The notes beneath the pieces were generated by a model, which was given only the letters and a program-made list of their open reading frames with translations, had not been told where the DNA came from and did not search any database. The translations under genes were made by a program, and so were the position numbers. A stretch of 64,000 nt of DNA from Tubiluchus corallicola (lineage: Eukaryota > Priapulida > Priapulimorpha > Priapulimorphida > Tubiluchidae), in contig JAQGDQ010002366.1 of assembly GCA_030141605.1 (NCBI GenBank), positions 681,160-745,159 on the forward strand. The letters are read 5' to 3'. The number at the start of each line of letters is the position of its first letter. Positions within the stretch are counted from its first letter, which is position 1. Of the stretch, positions 22,632 through 35,139 are shown piece by piece.

Positions 22632-25600
22632 TCATATAGTGCGATTGTTGAGGGGCTTGTAATTTTCCTCCTGTATTCTATCTCTGTTTTTCTTCAAAAC
22701 TTGGCTAACAAAGTACTCACATTCAGGCCCACTGTTTGTCAAGCGCAGATCTATTTCTATTAGTGTGGTGTTTGACTGCATGCCTTGCTGAAGTTGCCTT
22801 CCACCTGCCTAGGAATAAATAAGTATTGTTTATGAGCCAAATTATTCAAACAAAGAGTTTGACGTGCCACAAAAACACTTGCATTTCATGCAATGAATAA
22901 CAAATCAGTAAACCTTTATGAATAACGAAGAATCTGTACAATCACATTAAAAGGGAGACAGTGCTTAAAGTTCAGAAGACGTTGCACTCATGCACCTTAT
23001 CTCATGTTGAGCTATCTGAACTGATTAATGAATGATTGATTCGCTGTTCTACTTGTTAATGCAAGTTTACTAAATTTTGTCAAGTGTTTATCAAATAACT
23101 ATAAAATTATTGGCACATTTAAGTTGAAGAAAATCATCTTTAAGACCAGTCTTATATCCAAATCAGGAATTGTCTTTGGAAATGCAATACAGAACTTCTT
23201 GTTTCAGATATTTTTTATCTAAGCCTCATCCTACCACTAAGTGGGGTCCTATTGAACCAGTGTTAGTAGGATTAGGGTTAACACTAGAGATCTGCTTTCA
23301 TATGGGGCAAGTACTGTCCCTCAAAAAGAGCAAGGGAGCCAAAAATTTATTATTTTTAAGCATATTTAACCTATGATAAAAATTCACTACTGGTTATGGA
23401 TCGATCGATTTATTGTATCTATTCAAACTTGATTTTTCATTTTGCAGTTGAATAGTGAAGTATACCCTATGCACTGGGCTTAATGCTGGCACCGTTTTAT
23501 GTGAAACAAAAGTACTTTTGACGGTGCTTTAACACTAATACTTAACTAAAGAATTCAAATAGCTGTTTCAAATTTCACCTCCAACTTCTTCAATTGACAA
23601 TTATACTACTCCACTAAAGGTCTTTCAATTCAAACTTTTTTAAAATTGTTTAGTTGTTGTGTTTCTCTTTTTAGTCTGGTATGCTGTGCGCTTGTCAAGT
23701 AGTTCATTCAGAACTTCTGCAGATTAAATAACCTATACATTTTTGAAAAAGTAAGGGCATGTTTAATCCGAAAACTCTCATTTTTTTTAAAATTCCTAAG
23801 GCGACCATCTTCTTTCCCAAAATGTACTACATTACAGAACGACAAAAAATAACTAATTACAGTATTATTATATTCAACTAATTTGTTGCTGCTTGGTCTA
23901 TTCTTGCACTAGAATTTTAGCCCTTCAAAGGGTGCTTGTATAATAATATGTAACCCAACTGTTAGGTACTAAAAATATACATACCGCTCCTAATTTGTTA
24001 CAGGATAAGTTGAGAATTTCTAATTTTTTATTGTCGATTAACATATTCAGCAAAGCGTCTCCAGCTTCATTATCAATATCATTGCTTGCAACATTCAGGG
24101 TTTTTATAGACTGGTTTTTGGTGAGTCCTACAAACATAGCTTTAGCACCTTCACTGGAAATCTTGTTTAATCTGAGGTTGAGCACTTCCAGTGTGTCATT
24201 TGATGGCAAAACATTAGCAAGTGCTTTCCCTCCTTTTGCCTTGATGCTGTTGTTTACAAGCACCAGCTTCTTTATTTTGCTGTGGCCATCTAAAAGGTTT
24301 GCAATAAACTTCGCGCCATCATTGCGGATAATATTATGTGAAAGATCCAAATGTTCTAGAGTCGGATGGTCCATGATGCCATTCGCAAGCATCTCACAAC
24401 GTTGATCATCTATCTTACTTTGATAAATGTGCAGCAGTCGCAGTGCGGAACAATTGACTAAACAGCGACTAAGATTCCTACAATCCGGCAGCGTGAATAA
24501 GAAAAGGTTCCATTGAAAATTCATGCCACAATTGCGTGCTTGGTATGTTATATGAAACTCTTTTAAATTCGGCAGCTTCGTGATGATTGGGCCAAAGTCA
24601 AAATGTTCCGTGCTTGCAGCTTCATCTTCTCCTACAATGTAATTACAAAAATGATGAAAAGTTGCATAATTTCCTTTATTCATTTATTTATTTATTTATA
24701 CCATTTATTTGTACTCATGAGGTAGAATCAATACAAAAGAAGAGCTTGAACAAATTGGAACAGAAAATCATCACTTTTTTGAATAATACTTGAACTACTG
24801 TTCTTGTGGCTGTTCTGATTTGTAATGATTTGATCCTGGGATGTAGCATTTGAAATATTAATGATAGCCAAGCTATATGACTTTCGAATTCAGTCATGCT
24901 TTTGTGCGTTTATAGATTGATTTCATACTATGTCTTGATACAGTACTCTGTATCATGGTCTGTTGATTTCCCAGTGACAGACCTCTAGTGGCTTATGGTG
25001 TATTCTGAGCCTGAAAAATTGGATGGTCTTGGGTTTGAGTCCTGCAAAAAATAGAGGTGCAAAAAATTTTTGGACTTTTAATGATTTAGTTATGCTTTTG
25101 TGCATTTAAATGATTGTTGTGTTTAAAGAGAATAACTTTACAGGCAACAGAAAAATTGTCCTTAATTAATTATACTAACTTTCTTCTGGAATGCTATCCA
25201 ATTCTGATAACTCATCTAGAGTTGGGTGTGGTTCTTTAACAGGTGGCAGCACTTGCCTGATGATTAGACGCCCAATGAGATCTGGAGCTAAAACTAAAAC
25301 TTCTTCCACTGGTTTCAAGTCGGTTTCTCCCGGAATGATGTTTTCGAGAAGTTGTTCCAAATGGCGCTCGAACAGCATTCGTTTCCAACTACTACCAAAT
25401 GCTTTAAAGTCACAGACACTCCACCGTGCTGTACAGCATCTCTTCCAATAGGCATCATCCTGGATCAGAGGAGCAGTGATATGCAATGGAATGTCAGTTG
25501 AAATTTGTTCCAGAAGTTTCTTTTTATGCTTTGGCAACAGCTCTTCATAAATTGGATATTCTGCAAAAATGAAATTAAAAGTTCTCATTATACATAAAAG

Positions 25601-27339
25601 ACTATCACAATGACACAGCAAGAGCACACCAATAAGATAAGAATCCAGTTTCATAAAAAAAACATCCTAAGTTTAGTTAAATGTGAGTTTAGGTATGTTT
25701 ACATTATGTTGACGCCAGCAGTAGCTTTACATAGTTTACAGCTAATTACTTAGCTGTGATTTTATTACTTCATATAAATACATCCAATAAGCATCTGAAA
25801 AAGAGAGAGATTTGAAACAGATTCTCAAATATGATGATCCTAGAACTGAAGCTGTTCTGGGGTAACCTCAATCTCATAATTTTTTTAGAGACTTAATTGG
25901 TATCTGTAGTATTGAATGACAACAATAAACTTTCAGATTATCCTTTAGCAATATGCAGCCTATGGGCATAAAGTAATCTCACGTTCATGGCTACTTAAAT
26001 TCACCATCTCAAGCACAACCAGTCAGTGAAAACAAAAAAAACAGCAATCATTAGCTGAATATTCACCAACATATATATATATATAAGATTCGAGGCTACA
26101 GCACTGATGACGGCACCCTTTGCAGCAATCTATATATCAAATGAAAGGTCTCGATCCAGTACTTTACCATTGGGAGTTTATCTTTCAAATCGGAAATAGG
26201 AACTGTAACAAGCGGACTCCAGAAATGGCCCTTCCCGCCCGTATTTTGCAAAACTTATACTTCTTGTTTCTATAGAATGGGAATGGGCTGGGTGTGGAGC
26301 TGGCAATGGTTGCATAGCCTACTCAATGGAGGCAACGGAGTAGTACGCATATTTAGAATATGCGGGAGAGCCACGATTTCCCATAACGGGCGTTTTCCCA
26401 GAAGCTCTTGATTTTTTCAAAATTTTAGCCAAACAGCATGTAGAAAAAATGTTCTAGGAGCGCCTGATGGGCTCTCAGAAAGGGATACATAGCTCTTTAG
26501 AAAGAGGAGGAATGGGGTTACACGATGATGTGAGTTACATTTTAGTACGAGTCCACCAAAAGGACATGCGACAAGTTGATTAGCAGTTCCATTTTGGGTG
26601 ATTCTTGCTTAGAAGCTACAGTGACGTTTTCATTGTTTTGACGTCATTCCACTGTACTCTGTCCATAACTTTATAACTTTAATTCAGTAAAAGCAGCTGC
26701 AAGCATTATAATAGTAGTCTATTACGATCGAAAGGAGCAGTTTGCAAACACTATGTAGAATGTCCATGCATTACTGATCATTGGTGGATGGGTCTGATAG
26801 CTTTTGTCATAGCACACAGTTTCAACTTTGTACAAAATGTTTTGCATGGTTTTGCTATGATGCTGTGCTGTTGGTGTTGATGTCGTAGGTGTCATCGCTG
26901 TTATCGTCATCATCATCATGATTGCCACGAGTTGGGTGGGTTTGGTGTGGTGTGGTGTGGTATGGTGTAGTGTGTGTGGTGAATGTGGTGAGTATAATGT
27001 GGGTCGTATTGTGTGGGTGGTGTGGTGTAGGGGACATAGTGTGGGTGATGTGGTGAGGGTGGTGCGGTGTGGTTGGTGTGGGTTGTTATTGGTTGTGCAC
27101 AAAATTCTTTTGCGGGGTTTCGCTAGTTATTATTATTATTACAACTACCATACTTAATACTTACCAGCAAAATTGTCTACAATGACTTGCAAGCAAATCT
27201 GAGACAAAGTCGGGATAATCTCCAGTGACCATTCCGGGTCTTCAGCTATGATATACCTCATTTTTCTAGGATCGGGTGCCAAGGTACCGGACTGTTTCTT
27301 ATGTGTAACTGATGGCAAATGTAACATGTCCATTGTCAT
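22632..27339 (-). CDS. TCTE1: TCTE1/DRC5, leucine-rich-repeat subunit of the nexin-dynein regulatory complex
   Basis: Four minus-strand exons: 27339-27165, 25560-25180, 24631-23985 and 22808-22632 (TGA at 22632-22634). All joins are GT-AG and in phase, giving 459 aa (human 501). TCTE1/DRC5 is an axonemal protein of the nexin-dynein regulatory complex that links doublets and tunes dynein-driven bending; in mammals it is needed for sperm motility. Family signatures: MRYIIAEDPEWSLEIIP at about 27-43, YWKRCC and SSWKRMLFERHLE in exon 2, and RNCGMNFQWNLFLFT early in exon 3. About six ribonuclease-inhibitor-type LRRs (for example LEHLDLSHNIIRNDGA) follow from about 207 to 430, and the C-terminus contains LIEIDLRL. 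The start ATG at 27337-27339 precedes a short unconserved leader. It lies tail-to-tail with RAB34. Confidence 0.95.
24985..25055 (+). repeat. tRNA-like SINE head in TCTE1 intron 2
   Basis: An A-box-like TGGCTTATGGTG is followed at typical spacing by GGGTTTGAGTCC, a near match to the polymerase III B box. It is short and degenerate, with no recognisable body beyond it. Confidence 0.4.
26918..27085 (+). repeat. GTGGT-type degenerate microsatellite in TCTE1 intron 1
   Basis: Imperfect runs such as GTGTGGTGTGGTGTGGTATG. They produce spurious His/Thr/Pro-rich minus-strand and Val/Gly/Cys-rich plus-strand open frames. The tract ends about 80 bp from the donor of TCTE1 exon 1. Confidence 0.85.
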
Positions 27340-29645
27340 TGATTACAGCAATAAGCCTGAACCTGTACATAAAACATAAGTATTATTATACACATGCTGA
27401 GTCCACAAATTCCCTGCACAATTCAATCATAGTTAGTATATGTGTGCTTGCAAAACAAAACCACCCATAAGTCGACATGCTTAAAAGTCGACGTTATGAT
27501 GCTTCAAAGTAGAATGCATTAAAAATTTGGTCAAATGTCAATTAAAAACAACACTAAACATATTGGTCTTTTATATTCTAGCATCAAATTACAAGAAAAT
27601 GTTCACCAAATACTAAAGTAAAAATCTAATTTTATAACCCCATACCCACTTTTCTGGCTAGAAACTAGTACTGCAATAATAAAAAACTGGTATTTTAAAA
27701 CTCCGATAATAGCTCGTGGAAGCAGTGATTTTGCTTCGGGTTTTTCCTGCTGCCAAGCCCAGATCTTCATCAGGAAGGGTCATCTACTGGATTTAAACAT
27801 AATTTCCAGATGCTCTTGTAAACTCCATAATGACCACACTTTCATACAGTTGCTAAGTGTTTTGCAGAAATGGCTAACTTTAACAGGGATTTGCAAGATG
27901 TTTTGTTTTTCATTGTGCAGCATGCAATTCAACTTCAATGTGGATTATCTGAGCAGCTTAAAAATAACATAGAGTGATGAGCTTAGTATCAAAATGATCC
28001 TCACGAAAGAGAGATTCAGGATATGTATATAACTAGAAAAGCTTAACTGTCAACTTATGAACGATTTGCTATGCAAGCACATATATTATGGAGTGAGTCA
28101 TATTATAGGATGCCTATCAAACAGCTACATTGCAGGCATTTTTTACCTCAGCAACCAAAAGCTTGATATTACCCTTAGCAAACTTCAGACAATTAACTTT
28201 TTGATATTAAAGTTTTCACAGTCAGGGATGATGTCAAATTTCCAATGTAATGCATGTATGTTTCTTCCAACGCACTGGCCACTACTTTGCTTTACACTTA
28301 CCACCAATTAACTACAGACAGCTTGAGAAAATAAATGCAAAATAGAATACAAGAAACTCTACAGCATAAATTAAAAAAATATGTAAACATTTTTGACAGA
28401 CTCTGAAGGAAAAAGAACAATTTTGTTAAATTTTTTGTATTTTATTTTGGTTTGGGAACATTCTTAGGATTTCTGTTTGACTTGTTTCGGTGTCTGTCTG
28501 AGTAATCATTTTTTCATTAATTATAGTTATACATAACATTGCTTAGTTTCTCCCAACATCAAAAGATTTGTCAACACATGTACTGAGTGATGCATCGGTA
28601 CCACAAGTGGTTTTGACTTTCAGCATAATTTACTGTAAACACGTTATTTAACATCAAACATTTTATTATATCAACCAGTATATGAATTTTATTACTATTA
28701 GTCTATGCAGTATGTGCAGAAGGAACAATCATTTACACTTTTTGATTCCTTCAAACAGTCAGAGTCTTGAGAGATCTAGACTCTAGTCTAGAACAGTGCA
28801 TACATAATTACAACGCCATAAGAGAAATCTATTATTATCGAATTTTCTTAGCTTTTATCTTGTTTTGTTAGTCTGTTTTAGGACTTGATGCTCGTTGACA
28901 AATTTCACTTTGTTATTTGGCAATAAGATATCAAAATAAAGCTTATTTATATGTTACTCTAATTTTAGTACCTTTCGTTTGTTACCTTAGGCTTTACTAA
29001 AAATTAACTTTTACAAAAAAATTAACTTTACACAAAAAAATCTTCAATTTAGATCTTACGTCTGTTTATTATCTATATCAAGCTCTAATGCACAAAAAAC
29101 TCGCCAAAGTCTGAGTTAACTATTAATGCAAATCTCTAATGTTCGAACAAGGCTCTGCAATCTGGACCAAAACGCTGTCGCTGTTCCCTAGCAACTCACT
29201 GCAAAAAAGTGTTCCTTGACTGGCGCAAAAGTTGTAATAAAACGCATTCACTACGCCACGTCATGACGTAGACTGCGGCTCCCCAAAATAATATAAGGTC
29301 GTTACTATTTTCACAGTTACTATTAGCACTTAGCAGATAGGTTAATGATTGCACATAGCTTTGAATCAGGTTTTTCTCGATTTTTTGTCAAAAACTTTCT
29401 TCATTAATAAACTATAATTCATTTTCTGAAAAAAGAAAACGTTGATACCCAAACCATGGTATGAACGTCTTAGCTTACAGATTTATCTCTGAGCACATAT
29501 AGTTCGGGACACTTTAGATTTAGGTATAATCACCGTCTTAGGCCCATTTACGCCCATTTCATAACTCTAAATTGAGCAATACGGCACGCTAAATTGCATA
29601 CACGCTCCAGCGAGTGTGCTAGCCTTCCTATAACTTTCAGATGTG
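27340..29645. other. TCTE1 upstream flank
   Basis: No supported gene. At 27719-27790 the minus strand carries a CTGATGAAGATCTGGGC phrase of the kind found at the ends of several retroelements. Near 27468-27500 a small foldback CATAAGTCGAC ... GTCGACGTTATG is visible, and at 29258-29269 a perfect palindrome ACGTCATGACGT. Confidence 0.4.
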
Positions 29646-29649
29646 CACA

Positions 29650-32075
29650 TAATGCAAAGTGATTCAGCATATGAAAAATTTCACGAAATGTTAAGCAATA
29701 TTTACCATACTCATGTTAAAACTTCAGCTGACCAATTACTACCTAAAATAAAAAACCTTGGGTAACTAAAGCTATGTTAAAAAGCATTCAACATAAAAAC
29801 AAACTTTATCGATCTGTGCTTAAAAACAAAATCAACAAGGAACAATGTACACAGTACAGAAATCAACTTACTAATTTGATAAAAATTTCTAAGCAAAACT
29901 ATTATCAACAGAAATTACTAACTTATCAAAATAATATAAAAAAAACCTGGAATGTAATGAAGGAATTGATGCATAAATCTCGTGAATCCTTGCCTGCTTC
30001 TATAAAAGTAAATGACCATTTAACTAATGACAAAAATATAATTGCTAATGCTTTTAATGACTACTTTGTAAACATTGGCCCTTTATTATCAAACAACATT
30101 GAACCTACAAATACTGACCCAAATTCTTATCTTAAAGGAAATTACCCACATTCCTTCTTCTTTCAACCTGTAACTAAAGATGTTACTGCAAGTCATTCCA
30201 CCCAAATAAAAGTACCGGTATTGATCAGCTCTCTCCCAGAATAATGCTTGATATTATTGAATATATTGCCATACCTTTAACCCATATTATTAATTTATCA
30301 CTTACCTCTGGAATTGTCCCTAATAAGCTAAAGCAGTCCATAATAGTTCCTATTCATAAAGCTGATGATCCACACTTTATAAATAATTATAGGCCCATTT
30401 CGTTACTGCCATGTTTTTCGAAAATTATTGAGAAATGTGTGTCTTTGCAACTTACAGATTATTTACATAAACAAGGCAGTACTACAGAAATGGCTTTAAT
30501 TGATATGCTGACCAACATAATCAGAGATATTGAAGATAATAATTTATCTGTGAGTATTTTCTGTGATCTATCAAAAGCTTTTGGCACTGTTGATCATAAA
30601 ATTTTAATTAACAAATTATACCACTATGGAATAAGAGGTGTTGCGAATAATTGGTTTGTAAGTTACCTATCTGGCAGGTTACAAGCAGTAAAGTATAATA
30701 ACTATATATCTAACTCAAAATTAATATCTTGTGGTGTTCCACAAGGGTCGATACTTGGCCCACTCTTGTTTCTTGTGTACATTAATGATATAAAACATTG
30801 TATTAATAATGGAAAAATCCTGCAGTTTGCTGATGACACCAGTTTAATATTTAAATAATACAATACTGTTAATGAAGCTGAAATAAACAATGAATTGCAG
30901 CAAATATCAAACTGGTTTAGGAGTAATAAATTATCACTAAATGCTTCCAAAACTAAATTTGTAGTTTTTAGATCAAGAAACAAGAGAATGCCAAATTTGA
31001 CATTACAAATTGAAAATAGTTATATTCAACAAGTAAAACAGATTAAATTCTTAGGTATTGTCATACATGAACACTTAGACTGGCAATCACATATCTCTTA
31101 CATCAGACTTAAAATTGCTAAAAATATAGGCATCATTACTCACATTAAACACAGTCTTTCGAAAGAACACTTACTAATCTTGTATAATAGTCTGGTTTTA
31201 CCTTATCTCAATTACTGCAGCATTATTTGGGGCCCCACATATCCATCTAAACTAATATGCTTAAAAACGTTGCAACGAAAATTTTTAAGGTTAATGTATG
31301 GCCTAATGAAACGTAGTGAAGTACCTTTACTTCTTTACCGTGAATGTAGAATTATGCAATTAGATGATTTAATCAAATTGAATATTGCAGTATTCATGTA
31401 TAAATGCAATTATAGACTATTTCCTAAGTTTTTTGCAATTCCTGTCAAATTGACATCTAAGAGACATAATACAAGATTTAATCAATACATTGTGCCTTTC
31501 TGTAGAACCAACATAGCTAAACATTTTATAATATATCAAGGACCAAAAGTCTGGAATGAGATTTGTCAATCTGCAAAAAATAGCAGATCTATTACTAGAT
31601 TTAAAATAATGCTAAAAAATCAAATTTTAAGTAAGTATCAGTGAGCAATTAAAATTTCTATCTGTATCCATCCTCACAGTAGTTGCAAAACAGTGGTGTT
31701 AACTTAATCAAGTTATTTTAATTTTACATACTATTAAAAAATAATAGTCTTTCTATCTTTTATATCATTCCATATATGAGTTTCATTCATTACATCATTC
31801 CATTTTAAGCACTAACGTTTTTTTTTATCACGATTCACTTTAAATTTTCAGATTATCTCCATTACTTTCTTTTTCTCTATCACTGTGTGGGACAATCAAA
31901 CAAGCCCTGCTTTTTGATTGCCCACAACACATTTACATTCGTGTATAAGTAAATAGTGCTTGAGGCTTTTCTGTGCAGTATTTTTTATTTGTATTATATC
32001 CATTGTAGGCCCTTTCACTGATATTGTATATGTAACCTGTAAATGTGTATGGTGAAATAAATGACTATAGTGACT
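29650..32075 (+). mobile_element. Non-LTR retrotransposon (CR1/L2/jockey-like LINE), 5'-truncated and dead
   Basis: The protein begins in the linker after the endonuclease (KPWVTKAMLKSI at about 29750) and runs through an RT domain: NNYRPISLLPCFSKIIEKC, then FCDLSKAFGTVDHKIL, then GVPQGSILGPLLFLVYINDI, then the catalytic FADD. A C-terminal thumb/tail region ends at 31644. Damage is visible: a frameshift near 30205 before STGID, a small deletion near 30473 where the usual GFR..HST block is shortened, and a TAA at 30856-30858 just after FADDTSLIFK. No endonuclease is present. The 3' UTR probably ends near AATAAATGACTATAGTGA at about 32055-32075. Confidence 0.88.
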
Positions 32076-32329
32076 TTCTAACATTGTTGACGGTTAAAAG
32101 CCCGATTTAGAACGAGCCAGTTGAAAAATTTAAATAAACTAAAACAGTAGCTATTAATGTAATGGCCCCGCTTAGTTGAAATGATGCATCTTGTCATTTT
32201 AACTTTATCTAAGTATAGAACAAATGTAATGTCCTAAACAGGTAACAGTTTAAGCATTAGAGCGGTAAAGCCATGTATGCTGCGCTTCTGTTAGATACAA
32301 TTAAAAATCACTTACTTAAATAGCTCTCC

Positions 32330-32770
32330 ACGCTATGAGACGCATAAGGTCTACCCTCTTTCTTTCCAATCCAATCCTTCCTGCCTTTGCAACTGCTTTG
32401 GCTTCTCCCATCTCATGCAACTCCTTTGTGTTCCCACTCTCTTTCTCCATGTCATTTACGGTCTTCCCTTCGCCCTCCTGTCTTCCGCTGCCTACTTAAT
32501 CTAACTTATTCGCTTCTTGTCATCTTCCATACCTCGCTTTCATGCAATTGTACCGCGACAGTCAGCCATTTCAATAGCTTCATTTTCTTTCTCGCACAAA
32601 TCTTTTTTGCTCGTCAGATCTTGCCAAGTATTTAATACGCTGCCCTTGCCTTGCTTGGTCAGCTTGCTATATCCTGTGTTCATCCACCAACAACTTGGAC
32701 ATTGTCCGATGATTTTCACTCCCAGGTATCCTTTTCTAGGTACATCCAGCGAAAATGTTAAAAGTTAGTG
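32330..32770 (-). mobile_element. LINE reverse-transcriptase C-terminal relic
   Basis: Read on the minus strand, fragments such as AVQLHESEVWKMTRSE and a KTW/MEKE...LHEMGEAKAVAKAG stretch resemble the C-terminal region of RT-bearing LINE ORFs. Frame changes separate them. The plus-strand open frames here (32387-32768) are shadows. Confidence 0.5.
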
Positions 32771-33007
32771 TACTATTAAAACTGAAATTACAATTTAAAC
32801 ATAATTATACAGTAAACTAATTATGCGCATGCATTTCGAACCATACTAAACTAAAAGTTGAGTAAAACTAATACTAAAAAAATAAAAAAATTATTACTAA
32901 AGAAAATAAAAAACAAAAATTTGACTGAGTAAAATAAAGATTAATTATTTTGAAAAGGTTTGATAATAAATAAAAACACCTGCGATGATATCTGCAACAT
33001 ATTTAAA

Positions 33008-33219
33008 GGTAATATTTACATACTTACCCTAAAAAATAAAGTAAACGTTCGAAATCAACCGATTTCACGTATTTATACTAACAAATAATGAAAACATTTC
33101 GAAAGAAACCGATTTCATTGTTAGGAAGAGCTATTGAAGATCATTTCACTTACGGACGATGAAATCGGTTGATTTGGAAACGTTTACTTAATTTTTTAGC
33201 GTAATATGTAAATATTACC
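33008..33219. mobile_element. 212-bp MITE with 60-bp inverted repeats
   Basis: Left arm 33008-33070 (GGTAATATTTACATACTTAC ... GTAAACGTT ... AAATCAACCGATTTCA) matches the reverse complement of 33155-33219 (GGTAATATTTACATATTACG ... GTAAACGTTTCCAAATCAAC) with only scattered differences. A further internal copy of the AACCGATTTCA phrase lies at about 33098-33120. No coding capacity and no unambiguous target duplication. Confidence 0.8.
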
Positions 33220-34270
33220 TATAAATATGGTTAAAAAGGCATTATTATCGGTGTTTTTATTCACGGTGAATAAAATAATGTTAATGGCGTAAGAAATGCT
33301 GTACAAGATTACTTAGTTGGCGCTAACATGGAAATAGTGTGACCTGTACACCGATCGTCTTGCAGTTGATCTAAATATCCCGCATTAATGGGGTTTTGTG
33401 GAGATGGTAAACGAATTCGATTGCTACGGGGATGTTATAGGAATCTCACAAAATTCCTCGTCGTTTGCAAATGGAAAATGAACTTGGTTGTACTTACTAT
33501 TACGTACTAACTTCGATCTTAAATTCAATTAACACTAAACGAAGAGCTGGGTAAAGTTAAACTAGTCGAGATTGCGAAGCATTTAGTTACTCGCTTATTG
33601 AGTTCAACTGCCTGGGTTAGAACGGCATTTTTACCACTGTCATAAATCTGCTTTTTCAGGAGTATCTCTTTTAAAACATCAAAAAATTTTCTATTGTCAC
33701 GAGTCTGTTTTCTCGTAAAAATTTAGAATAGGATAACTCCATTGTGACGCCACAATATTAAAAACATATAAAAACTTTTATACACGAAGAACAAGTATGA
33801 AAATGACCAAAATCACGGTGAAGCCACCTTTTTATGGAGTTACTATGCAAGTAGGGTAGGGAAATCTGGGTGCTCCAATCCCCTTTCTTTTGATGGGGCC
33901 TTTTTGCTTACAAGGGTGCTCCACGAAACATCAAGATGTTACGGAATAGAGACAGATGTTAGTCACCCCTGCTATATCAAACCATTAATCGAGCTAGTTC
34001 AGTGAACTTTGTGTGTAGTTTATTGTGTATATAGCTGCACAAAAAATTATGATGCACAAATTAATGCAACAACGAAAAAACAATTTCAGTACTTACTTAT
34101 AAAGAGCTATAAGCAGCATGAATTTTCGACTCTTTATGTATGCATTTGCATCCTAGTTGCGTTTATTTTAGTGGACTATTGTTCTTATTACATAGTAAAA
34201 TTAGAGAGGGCTTTGTTTTCATAATTATTGTATATGCATCGCATTGTCATACGTTCTAAATAAAAGATTT
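33220..34270. other. Non-coding interval
   Basis: No gene supported. The end (about 34200-34272) has an AATAAA just before the TAG repeat, as in the tail of a retroelement. Confidence 0.4.
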
Positions 34271-34271
34271 A

Positions 34272-34272
<1 letters not shown>

Positions 34273-34352
<80 letters not shown>

Positions 34353-34382
34353 AAGTAGTAGTAATAATGATGATGATGATGA

Positions 34383-34439
<57 letters not shown>

Positions 34440-34440
34440 A
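34273..34440 (+). repeat. Compound (TAG)n-(GAT)n microsatellite
   Basis: About 27 TAG triplets pass into GAT triplets with one interruption. It yields artefactual poly-Thr, poly-Tyr/Ser and poly-His open frames on the minus strand. It is preceded by AATAAA, consistent with growth from a retroelement 3' tail. Confidence 0.97.
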
Positions 34441-35139
34441 GCACACAGCAAAGCTAATAAAATTCTTTTGTGCTTGATCGAGCCACCGATGTTCGCATTA
34501 ACGTAGTTATTTGTTTCTCGTGATATTTATATCAGCCAAGGTTCCTATAAAGAGAAGAAAGTGCAAAAATAAATGCTCTAACAGCACGAACGTGCTATTG
34601 CTGACGTTCTCTAAGCCTCTAACGCGGTAAAGTGGATATTTATAAACATTCACGTTTGTTTAACTGGATCCTATCAAACTTAATAAATTCTCAAGATTTC
34701 AACATCTAAAATATCGAGATGTTTCACAGCTAAAGAACGCTTGGTGTGATAAGTATCCGAGTGAACGACAATTTCCATAATTGGCCCTGGCTTAGCTTGT
34801 TTTATTTTTACGCGTAAAAGTCAGTTATAACTGAAACTTATCAAATTTTCAACAAAGTATAATGATGCAATAGATAATACTCATAAAAAGGTAGAGGTTT
34901 CAAAAAGTTTTTGTGTTTAAATGACATCCTAGAATTCTAGGTGTTTAACTTTATGTAACGGATGAAGGGATCAAAGGTTTCCCGAAATATCAGTTAATAT
35001 CGTTAACTATACTAGTAAACCTTTTTTTGATTAAGTATCTCTTTATTTTCATAATTGTTTAATTAGTATAAAATTAAGTTACTTGTCATAATATATAGCT
35101 AATTTAGAAGTAAATTTGCGTGCAAATTCTGGTTTCAAT
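34441..35139. other. Non-coding interval
   Basis: No gene, RNA or clear repeat recognised on either strand. Confidence 0.4.

Noticed and set aside
26722-27157. Thr/His/Pro-rich frames at the TCTE1 intron 1 repeat
   Set aside because: Low-complexity translation of the GTGGT microsatellite.
34225-34451. Minus-strand open frames giving poly-His, poly-Thr, poly-Ser and poly-Leu
   Set aside because: They are translations of the TAG/GAT microsatellite in different frames; no unique sequence supports a gene.
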